From Gelidibacter algens (GTDB taxonomy: Bacteria > Bacteroidota > Bacteroidia > Flavobacteriales > Flavobacteriaceae), in contig NZ_LZRN01000007.1 of assembly GCF_001678675.1 (NCBI RefSeq), positions 62,001 to 126,000 on the forward strand: a DNA stretch of 64,000 bases, given 5' to 3'. The position numbers and the translations under genes were made by a program. The notes beneath the pieces were generated by a model. The model was given only the letters and a program-made list of their open reading frames with translations. It was not told the origin of the DNA and made no database searches. This document shows positions 26,101-36,500 of this stretch, one piece after another (position 1 is the stretch's first letter; each line of letters opens with the position of its first letter).

Positions 26101-29100
26101 TTATATAGTTGTTTGAATAGATTGTGTTTTTGATTTCGATGTAATTTTTGGGATTATACCGCCGCCAAACCTCTCTTCGTTAGCTACTGCAGTATGGGGA
26201 TTAGAGTATGGGCTTGCGCTATACCGCGGATCTTCAATAACTGACAACCGTTCCATACGTTCTACTTCAATGGTGACACAATCAAATTCAATCATCACTT
26301 TACCTGTAATACTATAGATGCCTTTACCTCTAAACGGAAATCTAGCTGCCACAGGAGGGAAATGGACCGTATCAACAAAATCGCCATCACGATCCAAAAA
26401 ATTTACCAAAATGCATGATTTTGTCCATTGGACGTTCTGGTGTTTTTTGTGGTGATGAGGTAGCCTTCAATTGTAATCATTTTTCCTTCCAAAGATTCCA
26501 AATGTTTGGCACGTAACTGATTTACTGAATGGTTTTCCAGCAGATGAAACGGATTGCACAGCGGGAAGCCCAACAATTCAATTTCATCAAAGGCATTTTC
26601 CAAAGCTGTACTTGGCAATTCTGGTGTTTTATAATGCACGCGTTCGGTTTTAAAGAGCGTGATGACATGTTCTTGCACCGCGTGTTTGCTGATTTTAAGA
26701 TGGGCTTCCCAGAGCAATTCACGTTTGTTGCTGCCTGTAAATCGAAATGCATTGATTTTTATCAAAATCGAAATCTGTTCTATGGAAATGGGAACCCGTT
26801 CAATAAAATTATCCATGCTCAAAAAGGAACCATTTTCATTCCGTTCTTTTACGATGCGTTTAATGGTTTTTGATTCGAAGGATTGCAAAAACATGAATCC
26901 GAGATAAATTGTTTTGCCATGAATGACCGTTTGTGTAAAACTACGGTTGATGCAAGGCGCTTCAATGATGCCGCCATGCATTCTGGCTTCATGGACATAC
27001 AATTCAGTACTATAAAATCCGCCAAAATTATTAATAGTGGCCACCATGTATTCCAGTGGGAAATACGCTTTCAAAAATAGACTCTGATAACTTTCCACTG
27101 CATAGGACGCGGAATGTCCTTTGGCAAATGCATAACCAGCAAAACTTTCAATCTGTCGCCAAATATCTTCCACTAGCGCATCTGGTTTTCCAGAATTTTT
27201 ACAATTGTCAAAAAACTGTTGCTTCACTTTCATAAATTCATCACGCGATCGGAATTTTCCTGACATCCCACGCCGCAACATATCGGCTTCTCCAAGTGTG
27301 AGTCCGCCAAAATAATGTGCCACCTTAATTACATCTTCCTGATATACCATAACGCCAAAGGTTTCTGGCATAATGTCGAGTAACACTTTGGGCGCATTCT
27401 TAACACGTTCCGGATCGCGATACCTCAAAATATATTCACGCATCATTCCGCTTTTGGCAACTCCAGGGCGAATGACGGAACTTGCCGCCACCAAGCCCAA
27501 ATAATTATCTACCTGTAATTTTTTCATAAGCATTCGCATTGCGGGCGATTCCACATAAAAACACCCGATGGCTTTGGCGTTTCTCAATAAATTTTTGATG
27601 CGCCCATCTTCCTTGAAACGCTTGATGTCGTGGATGTCGATGGGAGACTTTTCAGGATGGTTATAAGCAACAATTTCTGTGGCCTCTTTAATTTTCCCGA
27701 GTCCGCGTTGGCTTAAAATATCAAATTTATACAATCCGATATCTTCTGCGACAACCATATCAAACTGCGTGGTAGCATAGCCTTTTGGCGGCATAAAGGT
27801 GGCGCCATAATAATGGATGGGCTTTTCTGAAATCAGAATTCCGCCAGCATGAATGCCTAAATAATTAGGAAATCCTTGAATATAGGTACTGTATTTAATG
27901 ACGAGTTGGGATAATTGATCCAATTGATTAACGTTGTATTTGCCCCTGGTAAGCATGTCCATTTCCGATTTTGGCAAACCAAACACTTTCCCCAATTCAC
28001 GAACAGAGGCTTTAAATTTAAACGTATTATAAACCGCAATCAAAGCCGTGTTTTTGAACCTCGTAAAGATAAAATTGGTAATATCATCACGATCTCTCCA
28101 TGAGAAATCGAGGTCAAAATCGGGTGGGTTTTGTCTAAAAACATTGATAAAACGCTCAAAGTATAAATCGAGTTCTATAGGATCCACATCCGTAATTCGA
28201 AGCAAATAGGCCACAATGCTATTGGCACCACTGCCACGACCTACATAGAAATAGTTTTTACTGCGTGCGTATTTCAAAATCTTCCAATTGATTAAAAAGT
28301 AGGACACAAAATCCTTTTGTTCAATGATAGATAGTTCTTTTTCGATACGTGAAAAAACGCGCTCGTCAGGATTTTTGTAGCGGTAATGCAATCCGTCATA
28401 GGTGAGTTTTTTTAACAATCTAAAATCCAAAGCCTCATTGTGGGTGTAGCAACGTTGGTTGTTTGGGTTTTCTTGAGAAAAATCAAAATCTACATGGCAT
28501 TTGTCGAGGATGTGAGCTGTGTTATTTAGGAGTTCAGGAAATTCGTCATAGGTAGTGCACAATTCCTGATAAGGCAACATTTTGTCGGTTTCCTGGCCTT
28601 GTTCACTTTTAGGCAGTTTGCTCAACAGGGTATTGTTGTCGATGGCGCGTAATAGGCGGTGGGTGTTAAAATCTTTTTTGTTCTGAAATGATACGGTTTG
28701 CAAAACGACCAATTTGTTCCGCAGTAAATTCCATTTAGAGAATTTGAGATGGTTCAAATCCTGTGGCTTAATACCCAAAAATTCGTTTTCTTTTAGAGCA
28801 TATATTTTTTTATGAATGTAGGGATAAATCACAAATACATCTTCGAGTTGGGGGGCGGTTTCAGGGATTTTCAATTCAGAGTCATGTAAAAATCCAGAGA
28901 GGTAATCGTTGATGTTCTGAAACCCCTTATTGTTTTTGGCAATGAGGATGAATTGCTGTTGCGCACCATTTCTGAAATCGATACCCAAAACAGGTTTGAT
29001 TTTATATTTTGAGGATAATCGTGCAAAATCCAAACACGCTGAAGTGCTGTTGATATCAGTCAATGCCAAAGTCTGTAAGCCATTTTCTGAAGCAATGGCA

Positions 29101-29165
29101 AGCAGTTGCTCAGGCTTTATAGTGCCGTAGCGAAGACTGTAGTAGGTGTGGCAGTTGAGGTACAT
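26101..29165 (-). CDS. DnaE-type DNA polymerase III alpha subunit, short form, C-terminus split by frameshifts
   Basis: The main frame (29165-26403, 920 residues) covers the PHP domain, polymerase core (PPDFDLDF around 349-353, LYKFDILSQRGLG), fingers and beta-binding region. It stops within the C-terminal OB domain after TSNGQ. A second frame (to 26101) continues the same domain (NFLDRDGDFVDTVHFPP). Removing one A from the run at GGACAAAATC and one T from the following T6 run restores a single 1020-residue protein reading GQIMHFGKFLDRDG. The PHP start reads CHTYYS rather than the usual HxH, so exonuclease activity of that domain is doubtful. Its length is well below the ~1150-1450 residues of replicative DnaE, and it neighbours dinB and a LexA-like repressor. 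A role in damage-induced synthesis is therefore likely, but the replicative function is not excluded. Confidence 0.85.
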
Positions 29166-29193
29166 ATTTTTGTTTACTAATGATTTTTCAAAA

Positions 29194-29214
29194 TTAACTA
29201 TTATATGTAGTTAA
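29194..29214. promoter_or_regulatory. Palindromic operator candidate between dnaE and the LexA-like gene
   Basis: TTAACTA-N7-TAGTTAA, a perfect 7-bp inverted repeat. It lies between two outward TAnnTTTG boxes: TAATTTTG on the minus strand (29196-29189) for dnaE and TATATTTG on the plus strand (29222-29229) for the repressor. A second pair of arms, TTTACTA (29173) and TAGTAAA (29230), has almost the same centre. It is well placed for one repressor to shut both promoters. Confidence 0.6.
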
Positions 29215-29370
29215 CCTTGCTTATATTTGTAGTAAATTAAGAAAAGGAATTGAGATCGCTTCGCTTTTAGAATCGAGAACTAAGATTTTTTGTTGCTACA
29301 TTCATGGTTTGGGCATTGATTAATAACACTTTTAAAAACTTACTCGCACATTCATTGCAAAAAAAATAAC

Positions 29371-30141
29371 ATGAAAAATATCCAAATAAACATAAAACAT
29401 CTCCGCTCAATAAAGCAGCTCTCCCAAGAGCGTTTTGCAGATGAATTGGGCTGGTCGCGTTCCATCGTTGGGTCTTATGAAGAGGGGCGTTCAGAGCCAC
29501 CCATCGACCGACTGATCGATTTGTCGGACTACTTTAAAATACCGATTGATATTTTGGTAAAGAATGATTTGCGCAAAGCCAAAGACACCTCTTTTATTGA
29601 TATTGGCAGCAAACGTGTGCTGTTCCCGATAACCGTAAGTGAAGATAATGAAGATCTGATTGAAATTATCCCTGCGAAAGCCTCGGCCGGGTATCTGGCA
29701 GGCTATGATGATCCTGAGTATATTGAGCAGCTGCAAAAAATCAAGCTGCCCTTTCTTCCCACAGGAACCCATCGTGCTTTTCCTATCAAAGGCGATTCCA
29801 TGTTGCCTGTAAAAGATGGCGCATTTGTGGTGGCTAAGTATGTTGAGGAGGTTCAAGATGTAAAAAATGGACGCACCTATATTGTGCTGACCAAAGATGA
29901 TGGTCTGGTTTATAAAAGAGTCTCTAATTTGATAGAAGACAAACAGACGTTACTGTTGAGTAGCGATAATAAGGCATATCAACCTTATGAGATTCCGATT
30001 GAAAATGTGTTGGAGCTTTGGGAATTTACCTGCTGCATCAACACTCAGGAATATGATGAAAAAGAACTGAAGATGAGCAGTATCATGGCGATGTTCCAAG
30101 AACTAAAGGTGGAATTGGAAGCAGTTCAAAAAATGGCATAA
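29371..30141 (+). CDS. XRE-family repressor with self-cleaving S24 (LexA-like) peptidase domain
   Basis: 256 residues. The N-terminal helix-turn-helix (about 10-65, LSQERFADELGWSRSIVGSYEEG) is of the Cro/C1 type. The C-terminal S24 domain has the catalytic Ser144 (IKGDSMLPVKDG) and Lys183 (GLVYKRV), 39 residues apart. A cleavage site Ala107-Gly108 lies in ASAGYLAG at LexA-like distance. This predicts RecA-stimulated autocleavage after DNA damage. It overlaps the next gene by one base and is divergent from dnaE across a palindrome, so it probably represses both itself and dnaE. A phage-type repressor origin is possible, but no phage genes surround it. Confidence 0.92.
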   Translation: MKNIQINIKHLRSIKQLSQERFADELGWSRSIVGSYEEGRSEPPIDRLIDLSDYFKIPIDILVKNDLRKAKDTSFIDIGSKRVLFPITVSEDNEDLIEIIPAKASAGYLAGYDDPEYIEQLQKIKLPFLPTGTHRAFPIKGDSMLPVKDGAFVVAKYVEEVQDVKNGRTYIVLTKDDGLVYKRVSNLIEDKQTLLLSSDNKAYQPYEIPIENVLELWEFTCCINTQEYDEKELKMSSIMAMFQELKVELEAVQKMA

Positions 30142-31520
30142 TGGCGAAAACCAAAGTAACTTATACGATTATTGATGTGGAGACCACAGGACGTGGCAAC
30201 AAGATTACAGAAATTTCCATTTTTAAATACGATGGAGAAAAGGTTGTTGATGAATTTACATCACTTGTTAATCCGGAGGCGTTAATCCCAGATTACATTA
30301 CCGCATTGACAGGTATCGACAATGCTATGGTTGCTGATGCTCCAACTTTTGCAGAAATTTCAGAAGCTATTCTTTCTATTACTGAGGACAGTATTTTTGT
30401 GGCCCATAATGTCAATTTTGATTACAATGTCATCAGAAATGAATTCAAAGCAATTGATGCCGATTTCAGACGCCGAAAACTGTGCACAGTCCGCTTGTCT
30501 CGAACCTTGTTTCCGGGATTTCGATCTTATAGTTTAGGGAAGTTGTGCAATTCAATGGACATTAATTTAGTTGACAGGCACAGGGCGCGAGGAGATGCCG
30601 AAGCAACCGTCACACTGTTTGAAAAATTACTGGCACATGAACACTCAGAAACCGTTTTTTCTGATTTCTTGAAAAAAGGCTCTAAAGAAGCGACGCTGCC
30701 TTCAAATTTGCCAAGTGCTATTTTTGATGCCATTCCAAATGGTGCTGGTATTTATTATTTCAAAAATAAAAAAGGAAAGATCATTTATGTAGGGAAAGCA
30801 ATCAATCTGAAAAAGCGTGTTTTGGGGCATTTCTATGATAAAAAAGAGAAGGAACTGAACCTTTGCAGAGAAACTGCGCACATTGATTATGAACTTTCGG
30901 GGAGTGATCTTGTGGCGCGACTGATGGAAGATGCGGCCATTAAACATCATTTTCCCATCTACAATCAAGCGGCCAAACGTGTACCAAAACCATATGCCGT
31001 TTTTAGTTATGAAGACCGGCGCGGGATTCAGCATTTGGCATTTAATACGCTCAAAGCAACCCCCAATCCGTTACAAATATTTCATAGTATTCGTGATTGT
31101 AGGCTGTATTTGGAACAAGTGTGCGAGCAATTTGAGCTCTGCCCAAAATACTGTCATTTACAAGAAAATGTATGGACCTGTTCACATTACAAACTGAACA
31201 CTTGTAAAGGCATATGTAGGGATGAAGAAGCAATGGTTGCTTATAACGAGCGTGCAAATTTAGCTATTGATTATATGGCAAATTCCAATCAGAATATGGT
31301 GTTGAAAGAGAAAGGGCGCCATGTGGAAGAAGAAGCTTTTGTGCTTATCAAAAACGGACTGTATCTTGGCTATGGTTTTGTAGAGAAATCAGAACAGATT
31401 TTGAATCCTGATGATTTGGAAACATTTCTAATTCCGCAAAAGGAAACTACGGAAGTTCAGGGCATTTTGAGAAAACTCTTGCTACAGTCTTCAGCTGCCA
31501 AAACCTTGGAGCTTCAATAA
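30141..31520 (+). CDS. DEDD exonuclease fused to a GIY-YIG (UvrC-like) nuclease domain
   Basis: 459 residues. Residues 1-170 form a DnaQ-type 3'-5' exonuclease with all motifs: IIDVETTG (Exo I), VAHNVNFDYNVI (Exo II) and HRARGDAEAT (Exo III). A GIY-YIG module follows (about 195-275: GAGIYYFKNKKGKIIYVGKA, ending with a Glu/Asp-rich helix), then a Cys-rich stretch (CEQFELCPKYCHL, CSHYKLNTCKGICRDEE). The same fusion is annotated as a polymerase III epsilon/UvrC-like protein in other phyla. It starts on the last base of the LexA-like gene, so it should be damage-inducible. A repair or proofreading role with the neighbouring polymerases is an inference. Confidence 0.92.
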   Translation: MAKTKVTYTIIDVETTGRGNKITEISIFKYDGEKVVDEFTSLVNPEALIPDYITALTGIDNAMVADAPTFAEISEAILSITEDSIFVAHNVNFDYNVIRNEFKAIDADFRRRKLCTVRLSRTLFPGFRSYSLGKLCNSMDINLVDRHRARGDAEATVTLFEKLLAHEHSETVFSDFLKKGSKEATLPSNLPSAIFDAIPNGAGIYYFKNKKGKIIYVGKAINLKKRVLGHFYDKKEKELNLCRETAHIDYELSGSDLVARLMEDAAIKHHFPIYNQAAKRVPKPYAVFSYEDRRGIQHLAFNTLKATPNPLQIFHSIRDCRLYLEQVCEQFELCPKYCHLQENVWTCSHYKLNTCKGICRDEEAMVAYNERANLAIDYMANSNQNMVLKEKGRHVEEEAFVLIKNGLYLGYGFVEKSEQILNPDDLETFLIPQKETTEVQGILRKLLLQSSAAKTLELQ

Positions 31521-31551
31521 ATTCAAGTTTTTACATATAAAAAAAAGACAC

Positions 31552-31762
31552 TAATTTTTTTTAAGTGCTTTTTGTTTTTTACGTTATACTGAATGATCAA
31601 TCTGTCACACGATACCATTGTTGAGTCCTGTAAAAAAATGCAATATAGCCGCGTACGTTTAAGATATTGGGTGTCTCATTGTCAATCCACATCTTACATT
31701 TGTACTCCTTTCCTTTTTCCGGATCAAAAATAGTACCTCCTTCGTATTCATTATCGTCTTTA
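31552..31762 (-). pseudogene. Duplicated 3' end of the adjacent DUF2147 gene
   Basis: 211 bases nearly identical to 31792-32003, offset by about 241 bases in direct orientation. The only differences I see are single-base indels. Read on the minus strand it codes for the last part of a DUF2147 protein and continues through FFYRTQQWYRVTD to a TGA. The full-length gene instead stops at FFY because of one extra base. The fragment has no start and is not a gene by itself. The remaining intergenic bases (31521-31551 and 31763-31867) show nothing else. Confidence 0.85.
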
Positions 31763-31867
31763 GTTTTACTATAAAATAAAAAAAGCTACTTTAATTTTTT
31801 TAAGTGTCTTTTTGTTTTTTACGTTATACTGAATGATCAATCTGTCACACGATACCATTGTTGAGTC

Positions 31868-32281
31868 CTAGTAAAAAAATGCAATATAGCCGCGTACGTT
31901 TAAGATATTGGGTGTCTCATTGTCAATCCACATCTTACATTTGTACTCCTTTCCTTTTTCCGGATCAAAAATAGTACCTCCTTCGTATTCATTATCGTCT
32001 TTATCTTTGGTCAAACCTTTAGCGATAACTAAACCTTCAATAGGTTGATTGTAATCTTTGCCTGTACATTTTATGCATGGTTTACCTTTATCTTCGGGCA
32101 ACAACAATTTAACAATCTTTCCGTAGATTTCTCCATCCTTTTTATATAGTTCAACGATGGATTTGGCCTTGCCGCTTTCGTCATCAACTGTTTTCCATTG
32201 CCCAACAATACTCTGTGCTTGAACCAAGGGAATGCTTAAGAGCAATCCTAAAAATAAAAGATACGTTTTTATCGATTTCAT
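31868..32281 (-). CDS. DUF2147 exported protein, C-terminus cut by one-base insertion
   Basis: 137 residues with a signal peptide (LLFLGLLLSIPLVQAQ). The DUF2147 fold is seen in VGQWKTVDDESGKAKSIVEL, PCIKCTGKD and GGTIFDPEKGKEYKCKMW. The family usually ends with a conserved aromatic segment; here the frame stops at RGYIAFFY. The duplicated copy downstream continues as RTQQWYRV, which is evidence that this copy lost about 10 terminal residues. DUF2147 proteins are periplasmic or outer-membrane associated and of unknown function. The gene follows a beta-barrel protein after 9 bases and probably shares its transcript. Confidence 0.88.
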   Translation of the reverse strand: MKSIKTYLLFLGLLLSIPLVQAQSIVGQWKTVDDESGKAKSIVELYKKDGEIYGKIVKLLLPEDKGKPCIKCTGKDYNQPIEGLVIAKGLTKDKDDNEYEGGTIFDPEKGKEYKCKMWIDNETPNILNVRGYIAFFY

Positions 32282-32290
32282 AACTTCGGA

Positions 32291-33223
32291 TTAAAGTGTA
32301 AATCTGATACCAACATTGACGCCTATCCCACTCGCATTAACAAATTGTGTTGGAATTTGTCGCGGTGCATCTTGATTAGGTTGCGTTGTGGTGCTTTGAC
32401 TGTAATCATCACTAAACTCAAACTGCTTTTCATAAACAGGTAAATCTGCCAATTGTTGTCCTGGTACCAATTGCGACTGGCCGTCGGTTATAGCAGTGGT
32501 AGAGTATTCGGTAATTTCAGCCGATTTACTTTTGATGCTCAAATTCTTGATTTCAACTTCTCCAAAAATACTCAAATTGTCACTGACGGGATAGTTGAGG
32601 CCAAGAGCTCCAAAATAGCCAACACTAAATTTACTTTTAACTTCACTCTTGGCTTCCACCATAATGTCAGTACCTTGTCCGCCACCATTTGTTTGTCTCG
32701 CCATGGTCTCAATAGTCAGATCGCCAGCAATAGGAACGATCAGCCCCATGCGTGCATAAGGATTAACCTTTTTAAAATTTGGCGTTAAAATAATGCCTGG
32801 CGCAACGTCAAATCCTCTTAGGTATGTGTTTTCTTCTGAGGTAACCTGCGGACTTCTCAAACGGCCAATCATGGTTTTGTCGCCATGAAAATAACTGATG
32901 CCCATTTCGGCACCAATATATGGATTGAACATATAGCCTCCGGTAACATTTACTTTTATACCAGCGCCTACAGTGCCATTGAGTGATTTTACATTAACAT
33001 TAGAGCCATCTGCGCTTACTGTAATATCGGTAGATTGCATGATGCCGGTGAGTCCGTTAGGATCTGCATTATTGAATTCGGTTTTTCCTGATTCGAAGCT
33101 GTAACCGGTACTGACGCGGATATAAAAGTTTGAATCGTCACTAACAATATCATTTTGAGCTTGTGTTAGGTAAGTTGTCGACGCAAGAACACAAACAATT
33201 AAAGCTTTGGGTATCATTCTCAT
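32291..33223 (-). CDS. Outer-membrane beta-barrel protein
   Basis: 310 residues, starting with a signal peptide (IPKALIVCVLASTTYLTQAQ). It is built of alternating polar/hydrophobic strands such as FYIRVSTGYSFESGKTEFN, YMFNPYIGAEMGISYFHG and PYARMGLIVPIAG. It ends in IGVNVGIRFTL, a final strand with a hydrophobic terminal residue as in OmpA/OprF-like small barrels. No peptidoglycan-binding domain is present. An in-frame ATG two codons later (33217) is also possible as the start. It forms an operon with the DUF2147 gene. The role (porin or adhesin) is unknown. Confidence 0.85.
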   Translation of the reverse strand: MRMIPKALIVCVLASTTYLTQAQNDIVSDDSNFYIRVSTGYSFESGKTEFNNADPNGLTGIMQSTDITVSADGSNVNVKSLNGTVGAGIKVNVTGGYMFNPYIGAEMGISYFHGDKTMIGRLRSPQVTSEENTYLRGFDVAPGIILTPNFKKVNPYARMGLIVPIAGDLTIETMARQTNGGGQGTDIMVEAKSEVKSKFSVGYFGALGLNYPVSDNLSIFGEVEIKNLSIKSKSAEITEYSTTAITDGQSQLVPGQQLADLPVYEKQFEFSDDYSQSTTTQPNQDAPRQIPTQFVNASGIGVNVGIRFTL

Positions 33224-33557
33224 AATTCTGGGTTTTAAGATGCAATTGATTTATTTAAAATGTATTGATTTAGATATGGCACTGACTATCTTTCACGGCC
33301 ATAGTTTAAAATTACGTATAAATATATACTGTAACGAATCAAATCATGACGCATTTGAGTTGTTGAGAAGGCTATTCACCTTAATAGATTTACAAGCAGT
33401 TGGCAATAATAGATCACTAGATAGTTCAATTTCATGTTGGATAAATTATTGGGACAAACATTTTGATCATTAAGGGTCTAATTGAACTTTTCATTTTTTA
33501 CTATGATATTTTATTGAACTACACTATATTGGCTTTCCAATTGAATCCCCAATCCCC
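33224..33557. other. Intergenic, nothing convincing
   Basis: 334 AT-rich bases between divergent genes. An 88-codon frame on the plus strand overlaps the start of the barrel gene and has no protein-like features. No promoter matching the TAnnTTTG pattern was found. Confidence 0.5.
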
Positions 33558-36500
33558 ATGAAACATCTTTATCTAGTGCTATCTGCTTGTTATTGTATAA
33601 CTTTCTACGGACAAGAAAAGCTTCTCTTTATTGACCATGAAACTATTTTTGCTTCCGTTGCAGAAAGTGCAGAAAAGGAAGATTATGACGAGGCTCTTGA
33701 GCAACTGCAACGTATCAACAAAGATGATTCTACTTATTGTTCGGTATTGACTTCTAAATCTTACTATTACATTCTTCAAAAAAAGTATAATGAAGCACTC
33801 GCTATTACAAATGAAGGTTTGGCACTTGATTGCGGGAGTAGTTCTAAGCTATATCTTTTAATGAATAAAGGTGTTAGTTACTCCAGTAATGAAAATTACA
33901 AAGAAGCATTAAAAGTTTATGAAACCGCATTAGAACTGTATCCTAGAAATCCAAAATTATGGTTTAACAAGGGTATTGCACTCGAAAAATTAGAGAATGT
34001 TCCAGGAGCTATTGAAGCTTTTCAAAAAGCAATAGTGTATGATCCGCTATATAGAAATGCCCATTTACAGTTAGGAAATATATGCTATCGTCAACAACTT
34101 ATGGCACAAGCATTAATGTGTTACAATATGGCTTTAATAATAGAGCCAGATACGGAAAGAGCTTTTGCATTGTTAAAATATGTCAATGATGTTGTGGCTG
34201 ATAAAAACGAAAGTGAGTCGGTGTCTAATTTGGTGGTCTCTACAGATGATGACGCTTTTGAAGATATCGATCTTATCTTGAATAATAGAATAGCCCTAAA
34301 TACCAATTATCCTATTGATACCAAAATCCCAATCCCTTTGGTAAAACAAAATCATGCGCTGTTGCAGCAACTGCAATCTGTTGAGGGAAATGGCGGATTT
34401 TGGGATAAGTATTATGTGCCATTTTACAAATGGATCAGCGCCAATGACTATTTTGAAGACTTTACCTATACGGTCAATTATTCAATTAAAAATGACGATT
34501 ATAAAAATATAATAGAGAAAAATAAAAATGAAGTTACTGCTTTCATCAAAGCATACGTTGAGGAATGGCTTAAAATTTTAAGCAAAAATGAGAAAGAAGT
34601 AATGGCTTATCATTATTCTGATTCAAAATTTTCGGCTGAGGGTTCAATAAAAAATGACATTTATGTAGGAGATTGGACGTTTTATGACACCAATGGCAGG
34701 CCATCCACTAGAGGATATTTTAACGAGAAAGGTGAACGTCACAACACATGGACTTGGTTTCATGAAAATGGTAAAACAAAGGAAATTGCTATTTACAAAG
34801 ACGGGAAATTGAATGGTGAAAACAAACAGTTTTATGAAGATGGAAGCCCTTATGTAGTAACTACGCTAAAGGATGGAGAATACGAGGGTGAGTATAAATA
34901 TTATGTTGAAACCGGTGGATTGAAACAAAAAAAACAATTTTCCAATGGCAAACTTAATGGAAGGTATATGGCGTATTTTGATGTTGGTGAAGCGTTGAAA
35001 GAATACAATACAGATTACAAGGATGGCGCTATTTTTGGAGATTTGATAGAATATTATGCTGATGGAAAGGTCTATTCTGTAGTCAATTTTGAAAATGACA
35101 AACGTCATGGTAAAGAAATTCAGTATTATTGGAACGAAAAGAAATTGCTTGATGCTGGTTATAAAGATGGCAATTTACAGGGTCCATACATAGCCTACCA
35201 TGCTAATGGCAACCAAAAAGACGTTGGGCAATCTGATGAAGGTTATTTTAATGGTGATTGGAAATCTTATTTCTATGATGGTATTATTAATGCCGAATAT
35301 GCTTATAATAAAGGCGCGTTGGATGGTCTTTATAAAACCTATGACGTCGATGGTGTTTTGGCTTCAGAGTTTCAATACCGTAAAGGTGAAATCATCAGCT
35401 ACAAATTCTACGACAAGTCTGGCACTATACTTTCTGACGCGCGTAAAAAAGGAGGTGAGTTTTTCTATGAAGGCTATCATCCTAATGGAAATAAAGCTGC
35501 TGAAGGGATGTATGACATCAGTGGTGGTAAAATTGGCGATTGGAAATTCTATAGTAATAATGGTGTGCCCAGTGAAGAGGGCAGATATCAGGACAATGAA
35601 CCTCTCGGTATCCACAACTCCTATTATAAATCTGGAGGAATCATGTCTATTTCTGATTATGATAAAGAAAACGGAAATACATATTACAAATATTTATATC
35701 CTAACGGACAAATCCAAACCCAGGGTTGGTACAAAGGAGGCGTAAAACATGGTGAATGGCGCTATTATTATATAGACGGCACTTTGGAAGCCACACGTTT
35801 CTATCACAAAGATCAATTACATGGCACCCAGGAAAACTTTAGGGTGGATGGAAACATAGAAAGCTACACCACATATAAGTATGGAGAAGCCATAGAAGAG
35901 GCATATTACAACACCAATAAAGAGATTTATGAAACAGTTGATTTTAAAGCTGCTGAAAAAACCTATAAACTAGTTACACATTACCAAAATGGTAACATTC
36001 AAACTGAGATTAACTATGTCAATGGCCTTCACCATGGTCCTTATAAACTTTACAATTTTTATGGAACGGTAGTCGCTTCAGGAAACTACAATAATGGGAG
36101 TCAACATGGTGAGTGGAATTGGTATTATGATGATGGTAAAATAAGGATTTCAGAAGGCTATTTAAATGGCAATAGAGATGGAACATCCAAACATTATTAC
36201 AAATCTGGTCAATTGGAAGACGACTATTTTTACAACTATGGTTCCAAAACAGGAACTTGGTTGTCCTATCATGAAAACGGAAAACTCTTTACATCTACAG
36301 GTTATGCCAATGATTTACAAGAGGGCAGAAAAGAGTTTTATAGCGCTTCTGGCAATTTACAAATAGTTCGAATCTATAAAAATGATGTGCTCGTTGGATA
36401 TACTTACCTTGATGCCAATGGAAAGGAAAAGGAGATGATTCCTATTAAAAACGAAACGGCCAAAATGGAAGCATTTTATGATAATGGAAAACCTTCAAGA

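Noticed and set aside
26101-26409. Separate 102-residue gene next to dnaE
   Set aside because: It begins at a TTG inside the DnaE OB domain and its sequence continues that domain, so it is the frameshifted DnaE C-terminus, not a new gene.
29371-30141. Prophage remnant based on the C1-like repressor
   Set aside because: No integrase, structural or att-like sequences surround it, and the neighbours are repair genes. The ORF6N gene is 31 kb away.
33207-33473. 88-codon frame between the barrel gene and the MORN gene
   Set aside because: It overlaps the barrel gene start and has no domain, signal or upstream promoter.
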